A DNA stretch of 64,000 nt from JASLBX01 sp036374175 (lineage in GTDB: Bacteria; Actinomycetota; Actinomycetes; Jiangellales; Jiangellaceae), in the NCBI GenBank assembly GCA_036374175.1, contig DASUUH010000022.1, positions 1 to 64,000 on the forward strand. The letters are read 5' to 3'. The position numbers were made by a program, and so were the translations under genes. Positions within the stretch are counted from its first letter, which is position 1; the number at the start of each line of letters is the position of its first letter. Below, in pieces: positions 16,656 through 25,406 of this stretch. Under the pieces are notes generated by a model, which made no database searches, was not told the DNA's origin, and saw nothing but the letters and a program-made list of their open reading frames with translations.

Positions 16656-16818
16656 GGCGAAGCGGCTTATCGACCAGCAGTTCGAGCCGGCTGCGCCGCA
16701 CCCGCCGAAGCGGGCCGCGCGGACCCGCAGGGCCTGGCGTGGGTGGCACGGGTGGCGCACGTCGAGCCGATGGATTGTCCAACCGGTACGCCGGCTTCGC
16801 CCCCAGCCGACGTCTTGA
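16624..16818 (+). CDS. Short basic protein with N-terminal helix
   Basis: A protein of 64 residues: an amphipathic N-terminal helix (YYLALVEAKRLIDQQFE) and a strongly basic, Trp-rich tail (RRAWRGWHGWR). AGGAAAT precedes ATG at 16624. The stop abuts the convergent stop of the 1063-residue regulator. Two other short basic ORFs (24446-24646 and 30238-30429) have a comparable layout; the first also shares the ALxxVE...QF pattern. Function is unknown. Confidence 0.5.
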   Translation: MNPSYYLALVEAKRLIDQQFEPAAPHPPKRAARTRRAWRGWHGWRTSSRWIVQPVRRLRPQPTS

Positions 16819-19800
16819 TCACTCAACCGAGCTCACCACGGTGCTGAGCGGGCGATGCCGGCCGCCGGCACCCCACGCCGGATCGGCGGCCTTTACCCTG
16901 CAACGCTGGGCATCGAGTGGCTGGCCGGCCTGCTCGAACAGCACCGCGGCTTCGCGCAGCAACCGACCGCCCTCACCCGGATCACCTACCGCTCGGGCGA
17001 TGTGGGCGCGAACCTCGAGGGTGGCCGCCTGCCACGCGGTCCCCTCCCACAGCAGAGACGAGCGCTCGGCTGAGGCCAGGTGTCGCTGGGCGTCTGCGAC
17101 GTCGCCGACGTCGGCACACGCGATAGCTGCTGGTACTGCGAACATGATGTCGCAGAACATGCAGGTGTCCTCTCGGCACATCACCTGGGCGGCCTCCTCG
17201 ACCACGACACGCGCGGCCTCGGGGTCCGGCGCGGCAGCGATCATCGTGCCGAGGATGCGCTGGACCAGATGCAGCGCCATTATCGACCACCTGGCGCGAG
17301 GGAGGGCCTGCTGCAACAGCCGATCAGCTTCCACTCGATCTCCTTGAAGGAGCCTGAGTTCAGCCAGGCGTTGCAGCATGCTCGCCTCTCCCGCCGGGGC
17401 TCCCAGCTCACGGTAGAGATCGACCGCATCCTCCAGTTCCCGTTCGGCATCGGCCAGCTCACCCGCCAGCAGCGCAGCCTCCCCCAGCAGGGCCGTCGCG
17501 AATGCCTCTGCCCGCAGCACGCCGGACCGCTTGGCGGTCTCGCGTAACGACATTGCCATCGTGCGTACCTCTGAGTACGGCGTCGTGCCGTACAGGAGGT
17601 ACTCCGCCACGCAGAGATACGGTTCGTACAGCGTTCTCGCCAGCGCTGGATCGTCATGCGCGCGGCGCAGCTCCATTCGTAGCCGCGCGAAAAATTCGCC
17701 GCGGTGATGGGCTACAAGAGCCTGCAAGCCCAGCAGGTCCAGCCGCTGCCAGGTGTCCCCTTCCGGCTCGACCATGCCACCAACCTGGTCGGAGGCCTTC
17801 CAGGCCGCATCAACGTCCCCACTGAGGTATGCCACGGTTCCCTTGGCGAGCAGGATCGCAACGTCGGCCGGGCCACCGGTCGGCTCGAGCCCCACCAGCA
17901 CGGACCTCGCGGTGTCCAAGTCGCCTTCCATCACCGCAGCCTGTCCCATGCGAGCACGAAGCAGCGGCTTGTCCTCGTCGGCGGCCGCCGCGACTGCGGC
18001 ACGGTACGCGCCGACGGTCGACCGGTCACCCAGCGCGGCCAACAGGTTCGCCCGGAGCGCTAGCAGCCGGGCACGGTCATCAGGACGCGCGTGGTCGCGG
18101 ACCGCATCGACGAGCGCCAGGGCGTCGCTGTAGGCACCGATCGCGGCTTCGGTCTCGACCGCGTGGACCACGTGCGGCACCGCCTCCGAGAGCTGGCCGG
18201 CGGCGATGAGGTGATGGGCGATCCGCGCGCGCGGAGCATCGACCGCGCTCAGCCGATCGGCCGCCTGCCGGTGGAACTCGCGCCGCCTCGCTGGGGGAAT
18301 GTCCTCGAGCAGTGCATCGCGGATCAGCCCGTGCCGGAACCGGTAACCCGAACCCGTGTGCTCGATGACCAACGCGGCCAGCGCCGCATCGAGGGCGGCG
18401 TATGCCTCCGGCTCTGGCAACCCGGTCAGCACGACGAACTGGTCAGTATCGAAGCTGGTGCCGATCACCGCAACCCGCTGGAGCGCTTCGCGCGTCTTGA
18501 CGGCCAACCTGGCCAGCCCTAGCGCGCCGATACCAGGTAGGGGTCCGGTCGAGGCGGACCGAGCCATCTCGACTGCCGCGAACGGCAAGCCTGCGGACAC
18601 CTCCCAGATATGGTCCAGCACCTCCACTGGCGTGTCCGGCCGCTCCGCCCGCACCAACTCCTCGGTACCGCGCCGGTCCAGCGGGTTCAGTGGTAGGTCA
18701 TAGGCCAGGCCTCGGCGGAGCAAGCTCGCCCGTACCTGTTCGATGCGCCCGACGCCTGGGCGGTACCCGACCACGAGAAGCACACGCTCGCCGCCGATGC
18801 ACCTTGCCAGGTAGTGCAGCAGCCGAAGGCTGGCCTCGTCCGCCTCGTGGACGTCGTCGATGGTGAGGATCAGGCCGGTTCCCGCGGCGGCGAGCCGGAG
18901 AAGCGCCGCAGCGGCGACGAATAGCCGCTGGTGAGTGCCCTCACCGCTCCAGGTGAGCTCCTCGCCGGACAGCGCACGCTCGATCTCGTGCCGGAAAGTG
19001 TCGTCGAGCCCGTCCAGGAGGGTAGGGTGCCGGCGGTAGAGGTCGGCGAGCGCGTCGAGTACCGGCGCGTACGGCCAGGCGCCTTCCACCATGGCCGCCT
19101 CACCTTGCCCGACTCGCCAACCGGATTGTTCGGCCTGCTGCCGGATCCAGCCGAGCAACGTGGACTTGCCGATCCCGGGCGCGCCGGAGACCAGGATGCA
19201 CCGCCCGTGCCCGTGGCTGGCGTCCGCAATCAACCGCTCGAGCTGCTCCTGCTCCGCCATGCGCCCGACCAGGCTGGCCGGGCCGGAGATCGGTTGCCCG
19301 GGCAAGTCGGCGAGAATTCGCGCCCGCAGCGCGAGGGCACGCTGCCCAGGCCCGACCCCTAGCTCGCGACGAAGGGCTGCGTCCATCCGTTCGAACTGCC
19401 GGAGGGCGGCGCGGTGGTCTCCCGCCTCCAGGTGCCGGGTCATCAGCGCGATATGCGCGTCCTCGTCGGCCGGATCCTCCTTGAGCAACACGTCCCACCG
19501 GCCGGCGGCCCGCAGGAGGTCCAGGTATCGCAGGCGCACGTGGTCGCGGCGATTGACCGTCCAGTCCTCGTAGCTGTCGTCGGGCAGCAGCGGACCGTCG
19601 TACAGGTCGGCGGCCGCGCCCGCAGCGGCCGGTTCGCCGCTGGCCAGTGCCTCGTCCGCGGCCCGCTCGAAGATTTCGACGTCAACGACGACGTCGGCGT
19701 CGGGCAGCAGCGTGACGGTCTCGCCACGCAGCACCACTGCGCCACGCTGACCGCCGAGCGCACGGCGGGCATAGTGTGCCAGCTTGTGGAGACGAGGCGC

Positions 19801-19998
19801 CGCGTCGGCCATGGTGAGGTCTGGCCACAACCGATCTATGAGCTGCTCGCGATGCAGCCGGTGCCCGGTTGCCAGCGCGAGCACCTTGACCAGCGTGGCC
19901 GCTTGCGGACGCACCCAGTCGTCGGCAGCGACGGGCTTTCCGTCGACGAGCACGGCGAATCCACCCAGCATGGTGATCTCGACCCGCGATGTGCTCAC
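16819..19998 (-). CDS. SARP/BTAD-type regulator with AAA ATPase and TPR domains
   Basis: About 1059 residues. Residues ~1-95 form an OmpR/SARP-like winged helix (LGGFAVLVDGKPV, LLRHREQLIDRLWP-like segment) and ~95-245 a BTAD domain (DLYDGPLLPDDSYEDW, HLEAGDHRAALRQFERM, ELGVGPG). An AAA module has Walker A SGAPGIGKSTL and Walker B LILTIDDVHEAD. The remainder is helical TPR-like, with a CREDTCMFC cysteine cluster near the end, recurrent in this family as far as I recall. It probably couples ATP or ligand binding to transcription; targets are unknown. Start choices are GTG at 19998 or TTG at 20010, both near G-rich ribosome sites. Confidence 0.85.
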   Translation of the reverse strand: MSTSRVEITMLGGFAVLVDGKPVAADDWVRPQAATLVKVLALATGHRLHREQLIDRLWPDLTMADAAPRLHKLAHYARRALGGQRGAVVLRGETVTLLPDADVVVDVEIFERAADEALASGEPAAAGAAADLYDGPLLPDDSYEDWTVNRRDHVRLRYLDLLRAAGRWDVLLKEDPADEDAHIALMTRHLEAGDHRAALRQFERMDAALRRELGVGPGQRALALRARILADLPGQPISGPASLVGRMAEQEQLERLIADASHGHGRCILVSGAPGIGKSTLLGWIRQQAEQSGWRVGQGEAAMVEGAWPYAPVLDALADLYRRHPTLLDGLDDTFRHEIERALSGEELTWSGEGTHQRLFVAAAALLRLAAAGTGLILTIDDVHEADEASLRLLHYLARCIGGERVLLVVGYRPGVGRIEQVRASLLRRGLAYDLPLNPLDRRGTEELVRAERPDTPVEVLDHIWEVSAGLPFAAVEMARSASTGPLPGIGALGLARLAVKTREALQRVAVIGTSFDTDQFVVLTGLPEPEAYAALDAALAALVIEHTGSGYRFRHGLIRDALLEDIPPARRREFHRQAADRLSAVDAPRARIAHHLIAAGQLSEAVPHVVHAVETEAAIGAYSDALALVDAVRDHARPDDRARLLALRANLLAALGDRSTVGAYRAAVAAAADEDKPLLRARMGQAAVMEGDLDTARSVLVGLEPTGGPADVAILLAKGTVAYLSGDVDAAWKASDQVGGMVEPEGDTWQRLDLLGLQALVAHHRGEFFARLRMELRRAHDDPALARTLYEPYLCVAEYLLYGTTPYSEVRTMAMSLRETAKRSGVLRAEAFATALLGEAALLAGELADAERELEDAVDLYRELGAPAGEASMLQRLAELRLLQGDRVEADRLLQQALPRARWSIMALHLVQRILGTMIAAAPDPEAARVVVEEAAQVMCREDTCMFCDIMFAVPAAIACADVGDVADAQRHLASAERSSLLWEGTAWQAATLEVRAHIARAVGDPGEGGRLLREAAVLFEQAGQPLDAQRCRVKAADPAWGAGGRHRPLSTVVSSVE

Positions 19999-20080
19999 TG
20001 CCTCCCCCAACCGGCGCCCCCTGCCTATGCATCCGCTGTCGGACCAAGTGTCCGCCCGACCCCGGGAGAATGTACAGTCA

Positions 20081-21271
20081 TCAGCGCGATGGCGCGGGAG
20101 CTAACTGTTGATCGCGGTCTGATGACTGCATTATGTCGATCTGCTCGGTCATCGCCGCGCTGGCTTCCAGCAGCAGCTGCCGCAGCTGCGGCATCGACCA
20201 CCGATACGAGGCGATCTCCTCCACGGCCGCGTACAGCCGGGAGCTGAGTGAGTCCCTGGTCTGTTGGTATCCCGCCAACGCCTCGGCCTCGGAAACCGCG
20301 CCGCCATGCATTCCGATGACGGCGCCCGCCAGCAGCTCGGCTTCGCGGAACGCGTCCGTGATCCCGTGGGTGCTGAGCGGGTCCTCGAACGATCCGGCGT
20401 CGCCGACCAGAGCCCACCCGGGGCCCCAGGACTGCCGGACGAAGCCGGGAAGGCCGGCAAAACCTCGGCGCGCCTCGGGCCCGTGAGCCGACAGTACGCG
20501 CTCGGCGACCGTCGGCGACAATTCCTCCAGCAACACGCGGAACGCCCCGTTCCTCGGCCCGTTGCGCAAGACGTCCTTCATCCTGGCCGGTGTGGTGCCG
20601 ACGAACACGCCGGTCCGGCCGTCGTTTGTGGGTATCAAGCCGGCGGCCACCCCGGGTGCATAGAGCCACTCGTACCCCGCAACCGGCAGGTCGTCCCAGT
20701 AGCCGTAGAGGAATGCGCTGCCAGACCAGGGGGACGTCCGAACCGTCTGCGCCCCGACTTCGTTGGCCACGAACGACCGGATGCCATCGGCGCCCACGGT
20801 CAGCGGTGCGGTCGCGACCATGCGCTGACCGTCGCGATCCCGGCCGACGACCCCGCTTACCCGTCCATTGTCGTCCCGCAGCAAGTCGACCACACAGACG
20901 CCGAAATGGACCTCGGCCCCTGCCTCGACGGCGGCGTCGACCAGCAGCGGATCGAGGACGTTACGGCGTGGCGCGTACAGCGCGTCCACCCCGGCTGCGG
21001 GTTTCAGCGACACCTGCTTGACGTCATCCGGGTAGTGGAACACGACTTTGGTCACCGGCGGTGTTCCCGCTGCGACGACCCGGTCCAGCATTCCCCACCG
21101 CTGGAGTTGCACCACTCCGCCGCGCATCAGGGCGTGCGTTGAGATGGTGTCGCTGCCGTAGCGGGTACGGTCGAGCACCAGCACGCGTAAGCCATGCCTC
21201 GCGAGCAGCATCGCGGTGGCCGCGCCAGCGCATCTGGCGCCGATAATGATCACGTCGTGCGTGGTACCCAT
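20081..21271 (-). CDS. FAD-dependent oxidoreductase, geranylgeranyl-reductase/PHBH-like
   Basis: A protein of 396 residues: an N-terminal Rossmann motif VIIIGARCAGAATAMLLARHG (GxGxxG variant with Arg-Cys), a mid-protein VGADGIRSFVA motif and the C-terminal FAD motif GPGWALVGDAGSFEDPLSTHGITDA. This fits group A flavin oxidoreductases of the geranylgeranyl reductase or halogenase-like branch. The substrate is unknown. AAGGAG lies before ATG at 21271, inside the last codons of the upstream gene, so the two are one operon (five-base gap). Confidence 0.85.
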   Translation of the reverse strand: MGTTHDVIIIGARCAGAATAMLLARHGLRVLVLDRTRYGSDTISTHALMRGGVVQLQRWGMLDRVVAAGTPPVTKVVFHYPDDVKQVSLKPAAGVDALYAPRRNVLDPLLVDAAVEAGAEVHFGVCVVDLLRDDNGRVSGVVGRDRDGQRMVATAPLTVGADGIRSFVANEVGAQTVRTSPWSGSAFLYGYWDDLPVAGYEWLYAPGVAAGLIPTNDGRTGVFVGTTPARMKDVLRNGPRNGAFRVLLEELSPTVAERVLSAHGPEARRGFAGLPGFVRQSWGPGWALVGDAGSFEDPLSTHGITDAFREAELLAGAVIGMHGGAVSEAEALAGYQQTRDSLSSRLYAAVEEIASYRWSMPQLRQLLLEASAAMTEQIDIMQSSDRDQQLAPAPSR

Positions 21272-21276
21272 GTCGT

Positions 21277-22512
21277 CTACTCCTTGGTCGCCAGTGCGGC
21301 CGCGCCGGTCAGATGGCGGACCACGGCGCTGGCGTCGTGGCGCGCCCCGTCAATGAATTGAGAGTTGCGGCGGTACATGAACCGCAGGCCCATCACATAG
21401 AGACCAGGAGCCTCCGTGACGCCGCGGTACTGCTTGATGTCTCCGGCAGCATCGGTGACCGGGACCTGCAGCCAGGGGTACCGGAACTCGAACCCGGTCG
21501 CCCACACGACGGTCGAAATTCCCGCCGCACGAAGATCCAACGACGTCGGGCCGGCCGGGAGCCGCACTTCCGGGATGTCCTTAGGAGGACACACCTCGGA
21601 GTCCAGACCAGCGGACGCGACGTGATTGTCGATCTTGGTGATGGTGGACCGCAACCGCTGGTCGGCCGCCATCGTCGTGGCCGGAAGGTCGGATGCGAAG
21701 GAGACTCGATGACCGTCGATGCCGGTGAGCCGGCCGGTGATCACCACTCCCAGATCGTTCAGTGCGGCCAGATCGATGCCGCGCCCGCCATAACTGCCGG
21801 TGAGCTGGGAGGAGGGGTCCCGGCGAGCCTTCTCGAGATCACGGACCTCGTCGACGGTCCGGTCGAGGGCGCCGAGTTGCTCGAGCCACCACATGATGTC
21901 CATGCCGCGATAGCGGCGCGGCAGCCTGGTGTGGGTGCCTACCGCGATGACGACATCGCGGCCGGCCTGCCGCAGTTCACTTGCGACCTGCACGCCGGAT
22001 GCCGACGCCCCGACCACCAGCACGCCCCCGTCGGGAAGCGCTGCCGGGTTGCGGTATCGGTTGGTGTGCACCTGCACGATGGACGGGGCGAGCGCATCAC
22101 TCAGCGCCGGCACCCGCGGGCGCGGTCCGGCAGCCACGACGACGTTGCGGGCCGTCCACACGCCATTGGTGGTCGTGACGCGGTAGCCGCCTTCGGTGGC
22201 CCGTACGTCGGACACCGCTGTCCACGACTGGACAGGTGCGCGGAATGAGCGGCCGTACGCAGACAAGTAGCCGACCAGGTCGGCCGCCGGCATGTAACCG
22301 TCGGGGTCATCACCTTGGTAGCTCCACCCCGGCAGCCGGCTCATCCAGTTCGGTGTGAGCAGGTGCAGCGAGTCCCACCGGGCGCTGCGCCAGCTCTCCG
22401 CGAGCCGACCCCTGTCCAGCACTAAGTGCTCCCGCCCGGCTTCGGTCAGGCACCGGCTGGTGGCGAGACCGGCGTGGCCGGCCCCGATCACGATGGTGTC
22501 GATCGCTTTCAT
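21277..22512 (-). CDS. Flavin-containing monooxygenase / CzcO-type oxidoreductase
   Basis: A protein of 411 residues: an FAD motif IVIGAGHAGLATSRCL at the N-terminus, an NADPH-type motif VLVVGASASGVQVASEL near residue 170, and a late ATGFEFRYPWL motif. The family includes Baeyer-Villiger-like monooxygenases and reductases acting on small hydrophobic substrates. ATG at 22512 follows GAGGACGAT. The ORF is open upstream to 22626, but there it translates the palindromic repeat as recurring SGRT tetrapeptides, so that extension is rejected. First gene of the operon with 20081. Confidence 0.87.
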   Translation of the reverse strand: MKAIDTIVIGAGHAGLATSRCLTEAGREHLVLDRGRLAESWRSARWDSLHLLTPNWMSRLPGWSYQGDDPDGYMPAADLVGYLSAYGRSFRAPVQSWTAVSDVRATEGGYRVTTTNGVWTARNVVVAAGPRPRVPALSDALAPSIVQVHTNRYRNPAALPDGGVLVVGASASGVQVASELRQAGRDVVIAVGTHTRLPRRYRGMDIMWWLEQLGALDRTVDEVRDLEKARRDPSSQLTGSYGGRGIDLAALNDLGVVITGRLTGIDGHRVSFASDLPATTMAADQRLRSTITKIDNHVASAGLDSEVCPPKDIPEVRLPAGPTSLDLRAAGISTVVWATGFEFRYPWLQVPVTDAAGDIKQYRGVTEAPGLYVMGLRFMYRRNSQFIDGARHDASAVVRHLTGAAALATKE

Positions 22513-22539
22513 ATCGTCCTCGTTCTGAGTCTCTCGGTG

Positions 22540-22664
22540 TGTCCGGCCGGACAGGTCGCCCACCTGCAGCGATACGCCGGTCCGGCCGGACAACTCGCGG
22601 TCGTTTCGAGTTGTCCGGCCGGACAAGCGCGTCGACGGAGGTCAGGCACTTGTCCGGCCGGACA
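22540..22664. repeat. Composite palindrome element, four palindromes (copy 4)
   Basis: TGTCCGGCCGGACA at 22540, 22612 and 22651, plus a one-base variant at 22579. Spacings are 39, 33 and 39 bp. The right-hand 25-bp core, read in reverse complement, aligns with the core at 1485 (about 18 of 25), and the left one with the core at 11593. The locus is thus two 53-bp units head to head around a 19-bp spacer that itself begins ACTCG and ends CGAGT. It lies directly upstream of the monooxygenase operon. Confidence 0.85.
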
Positions 22665-22683
22665 CGTGATCAGTGGTGCGTTG

Positions 22684-23265
22684 TCAGCCGACCGTGATGT
22701 TGAGCGTCACGGCCGTGGGGTTGGTAATGACGTCGTAGACGGCGGAGCGGCTCCGGGACTGCTCGACGAGCTCACGCAGCTTCTCCTCGGGCGCGTTGCC
22801 CTTGATCTTGAAGTCGACCTCGATGTGCGAGTACCCGTTGCGGACGTCCTCGTCCACCAGGTGGGTCAGGCCGAAGATGCCGAGCAGGTTGATGTCGCCC
22901 TTGACGGTCGACTCGACCTCGGTCAGCTCGATGCCACGGGCAGCCGCAATGTTGGCCAGTCCGGACGTCAGGCACGCGGCCAGCGCGCCCAGCACGTACT
23001 CGACCGGGGCAGGACCGTTGTCGTTGCCGACGAGCACCGGCGGGTGGTCGGCGTCGATCACGGTCGGGTTCTTGTGCTCGAACTCCTGGCCGGCGCCGTA
23101 GTAGCTGTGCATGGTGCTGCGGTTGTGCGTGCCGCTTACCCAGCGGTTGGTGGCGCGGAACTGGAACTTGGCGATCTCCGGCTGGCCCTTGACGGCGTCC
23201 AGCGTGGCGAAAAGGGTCGGGGTGTCAACGCCGTTGAGAGGCTTGCGCTCGGTGGTGGTGGTCAT
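22684..23265 (-). CDS. OsmC-family protein, one conserved cysteine missing
   Basis: A protein of 193 residues with the OsmC fold: GNDNGPAPVEYVLGALAACL holds the first conserved Cys. At the position of the second Cys (usually C-P/S-V-Y/S) the sequence is SRSAVYDVI, with Ser. Canonical OsmC/Ohr enzymes reduce organic hydroperoxides with a Cys pair, so a one-Cys form may bind or signal rather than turn over, or may use another thiol. AAAGG precedes ATG at 23265. Confidence 0.85.
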   Translation of the reverse strand: MTTTTERKPLNGVDTPTLFATLDAVKGQPEIAKFQFRATNRWVSGTHNRSTMHSYYGAGQEFEHKNPTVIDADHPPVLVGNDNGPAPVEYVLGALAACLTSGLANIAAARGIELTEVESTVKGDINLLGIFGLTHLVDEDVRNGYSHIEVDFKIKGNAPEEKLRELVEQSRSRSAVYDVITNPTAVTLNITVG

Positions 23266-23282
23266 GAGATTGAACCTTTCTG

Positions 23283-23318
23283 TGTGGTGATTGATGGATT
23301 GGATGTGGTGATTGATGG
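23283..23318. promoter_or_regulatory. 21-bp-spaced direct repeat upstream of the OsmC gene
   Basis: TGTGGTGATTGATGG occurs at 23283-23297 and again at 23304-23318, identical over 15 bases with a 21-bp period, that is two helical turns. It lies 18-53 bp upstream of the OsmC start. It looks like a tandem operator; no regulator is assigned. Confidence 0.45.
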
Positions 23319-23412
23319 TTGGGCTTGTGGGTTGGACTTGATGAGTTGGAGTACGGACTTCAGTGGCCGTCCCCCTTCGCCGGTGGGCTTCGGGAACCGG
23401 ACTTTGTGATCA

Positions 23413-23736
23413 TCAGGCGCCCACCACCAAGGTGAGCAGCCACAAGGTCGGCATGCCGGCGAGCACGGCGACGTAGGAACGACCAGTGAGGCGGACGGCG
23501 AGGATCGCCGCTGCCACGGCGGCAAGCAGCGGGGCCGCCTGCACGAAATCTCCGGATTGCTTGGACGCCACGGCGATTCCGGTCGCGGCAAGGGCGGCGA
23601 ACGCTGCCGGCGCGACGAAACCGGAGGCCTGCTCGAGCTTGGCGGGCAAGCTGACGCGTTCGGTCACCACGATCATGCTGATACGGAACAGGTAGCTGCC
23701 GAGCCCGGCGAGCAGGATGACGACCCAGGCGGTCAT
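23413..23736 (-). CDS. azlD: AzlD-family branched-chain amino acid exporter small subunit
   Basis: A protein of 107 residues with four hydrophobic segments in the AzlD pattern (WVVILLAGLGSYLFRISM, FVAPAAFAALAATGIA, AAPLLAAVAAAILAVRLTG, YVAVLAGMPTLWLL). AzlCD pairs export branched-chain amino acids or analogues. The start overlaps the azlC stop by four bases (ATGA). Confidence 0.88.
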   Translation of the reverse strand: MTAWVVILLAGLGSYLFRISMIVVTERVSLPAKLEQASGFVAPAAFAALAATGIAVASKQSGDFVQAAPLLAAVAAAILAVRLTGRSYVAVLAGMPTLWLLTLVVGA

Positions 23737-24446
23737 CGCGATCCCCCCTTGACGGTCAGGGCGGCACCGAGGCCGCTGATGATGGCGATCAGCACGCCGA
23801 GGTGCAGCGGTACGGCCAGCGCGACGACCGCGGTCACGGCGGCCGTGACGGCGGCCCGGCGGGTTGCCCGGTCGCCGAGCTTGCTGACGACCTCACCCAC
23901 CAGGTACAGCGGGATGATCAGCTCCAGCCGGAGCATCGCGGGCAGCTGCGCGCCGAGCGTCACACCGACGCCGATCGCGATCATCCAGGCCACCCAGAGC
24001 AAAACTGCTCCGCCCAGGTAGTGCCGGTGGCCTGCGGCCCGGTCGCTGTGCCGTTCGTAGCCGTCCATGCCCACCACGAACGACGGGTCGACGAGCAGAT
24101 AGGCAGCCGTCGCGCGCCACCACCGGGGCGTGCCGCGCCACTGGTTGGCGATGGCCCCCGAGTAGAGGACGAGCCGGAGGTTGATGATCAACGCGGTCGC
24201 AACGATGACGGCCGGGGCGGCGCCCGCGTGCAGCATCTCGATGGTCGCGACCTGAGCGCTGCCGGCGTAGATCGCCGGACCGGTCAGCCACCCGGCCAGG
24301 GCCGGGATGTCTGCCCGTGCCGCACTGACGCCGATCACCAGACCGAAGGGGACGACACCGGCCAGCCACGGGATCATGGCCCGGGCGCCAGCGGCGAGTT
24401 CGCCGCCTCCGGCGGTACGGACCAAACCTGTCGTTGTCGCCGACAT
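23733..24446 (-). CDS. azlC: AzlC-family branched-chain amino acid exporter large subunit
   Basis: A protein of 237 residues with AzlC features: an N-terminal MIPWLAGVVPFGLVIGVSA segment, GWLTGPAIYAGSAQVATIEML, and LIINLRLVLYSGAIA before the later helices. About six to seven helices are predicted. It forms the pore with AzlD. ATG at 24446 overlaps the stop of the short upstream ORF (TGATG), so the three genes are probably translationally coupled. Confidence 0.88.
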   Translation of the reverse strand: MSATTTGLVRTAGGGELAAGARAMIPWLAGVVPFGLVIGVSAARADIPALAGWLTGPAIYAGSAQVATIEMLHAGAAPAVIVATALIINLRLVLYSGAIANQWRGTPRWWRATAAYLLVDPSFVVGMDGYERHSDRAAGHRHYLGGAVLLWVAWMIAIGVGVTLGAQLPAMLRLELIIPLYLVGEVVSKLGDRATRRAAVTAAVTAVVALAVPLHLGVLIAIISGLGAALTVKGGSR

Positions 24447-24646
24447 CAGTAGGTCCCGGCCGTCACGGCTTGCGACGACTGGCTGGCCAGCAGCTTCAGT
24501 CGCCTGACGTGGCGGACGAAGCGCTGGCGCCACGGGTCGCGTGCCGCCTGCACTTCGGCGCGGTGTCGCACCGCCGGCATGTCGAACTGGCGGCGCATCA
24601 CGTCGAGCGTCTGCTCGACCGTCGCCAGCGCAAACAGCGATTCCAT
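24446..24646 (-). CDS. Short basic protein coupled to azlC
   Basis: A protein of 66 residues: an N-terminal helix (LFALATVEQTLDVMRRQF) and a basic C-terminal half (WRQRFVRHVRRLKLL). GAGGGGAAGCA before ATG at 24646 is a good ribosome site, and its stop TGA overlaps the azlC ATG. It has the same layout as the short ORF at 16624 and may be a small regulatory or leader protein; function is unknown. Confidence 0.5.
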   Translation of the reverse strand: MESLFALATVEQTLDVMRRQFDMPAVRHRAEVQAARDPWRQRFVRHVRRLKLLASQSSQAVTAGTY

Positions 24647-24875
24647 TGCTTCCCCTCATTCGGTGACGCTGCGACAGTGCCGCGAACTTCTTCCCGGAAC
24701 CTTCCGCGAGGCCTTCCCGCGGTCGCATCTCGACTCTGCTCGCTTCTGCGCCGCCAGACTTGGAGGCGAGATGGAGACGATGTGGAGATCGCGTGCACCG
24801 GCCATAAGGTGCGACACTGCTGATTAGCCGGTGTGACTACCGGATGGCGGCTCCGCTGGGGGTGTGATGGGCTTC

Positions 24876-25400
24876 GCTTCGTCAGCGAGTCGGCCCTGAC
24901 CAGCCGGATCAAGTCGGCCCGGCAGGCCATCGGCGACACGGGGCGGGAGCGGCGCCTGATCCGCACGGTGCACGGGCGCGGATACCAGTTCGTGGGCGAG
25001 GTCACCGAGTCGTCGGCACCCGAACCGCTGATCACCGACCCGCCATCTCAGCACATCAGGTTCTGCAAAGTGCCGGATGGCACCAGGCTGGCGTACGCCA
25101 CGATGGGCGCGGTCCGCCACTGGTGAAGGCGGCCAACTGGCTGAGCCATCTGGACTACGACTGGCAGAGTGCGGTGTGGCGGCACTGGCTGGTGGAGCTC
25201 TCCCGCCGATTCACCCTGCTCCGGTACGACGAGCGAGGATGCGGCCTGTCGGACTGGGAGGTGCCCCGCTCCTCGTTCGAGGCCTGGGTCGAAGACCTTG
25301 AGGTAGTGGTTGACGCTGCTGGATTCGACACGTTCCCGCTGCTCGGGATTTCACAGGGTGCGCCCGTGGCGGTTGGACGCCTTTCTGCCGCCCGTGGCCA
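24876..25400 (+). pseudogene. Broken winged-helix/alpha-beta-hydrolase regulator
   Basis: Remnant of the wHTH-alpha/beta hydrolase regulator family. It begins inside the wHTH (RFVSESALTSRIKSARQAIG), lacking the first ~60 residues. It runs to LAYATMG and then loses one base near 25111, so the frame ends at TGG-TGA. In the next frame the family sequence resumes (LVKAANWLSHLDYDW, RYDERGCGLSDW, LLGISQGAPVAV) and stops abruptly near 25375, just after the nucleophile elbow. Start, middle and end are all damaged. The wHTH remnant closely resembles that of the inverted neighbour at 25407-28364. Confidence 0.8.
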
Positions 25401-25406
25401 CCGCCG

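Noticed and set aside
22513..22626. N-terminal extension of the monooxygenase with repeated SGRT tetrapeptides
   Set aside because: It is translation of the palindromic repeat; the good ribosome site and conserved FAD strand begin at 22512.
22540..22664. CRISPR array
   Set aside because: The repeated unit is a 14-bp palindrome, the 25-bp intervals are related to each other rather than unique spacers, at most four units occur together, and no cas gene is present.
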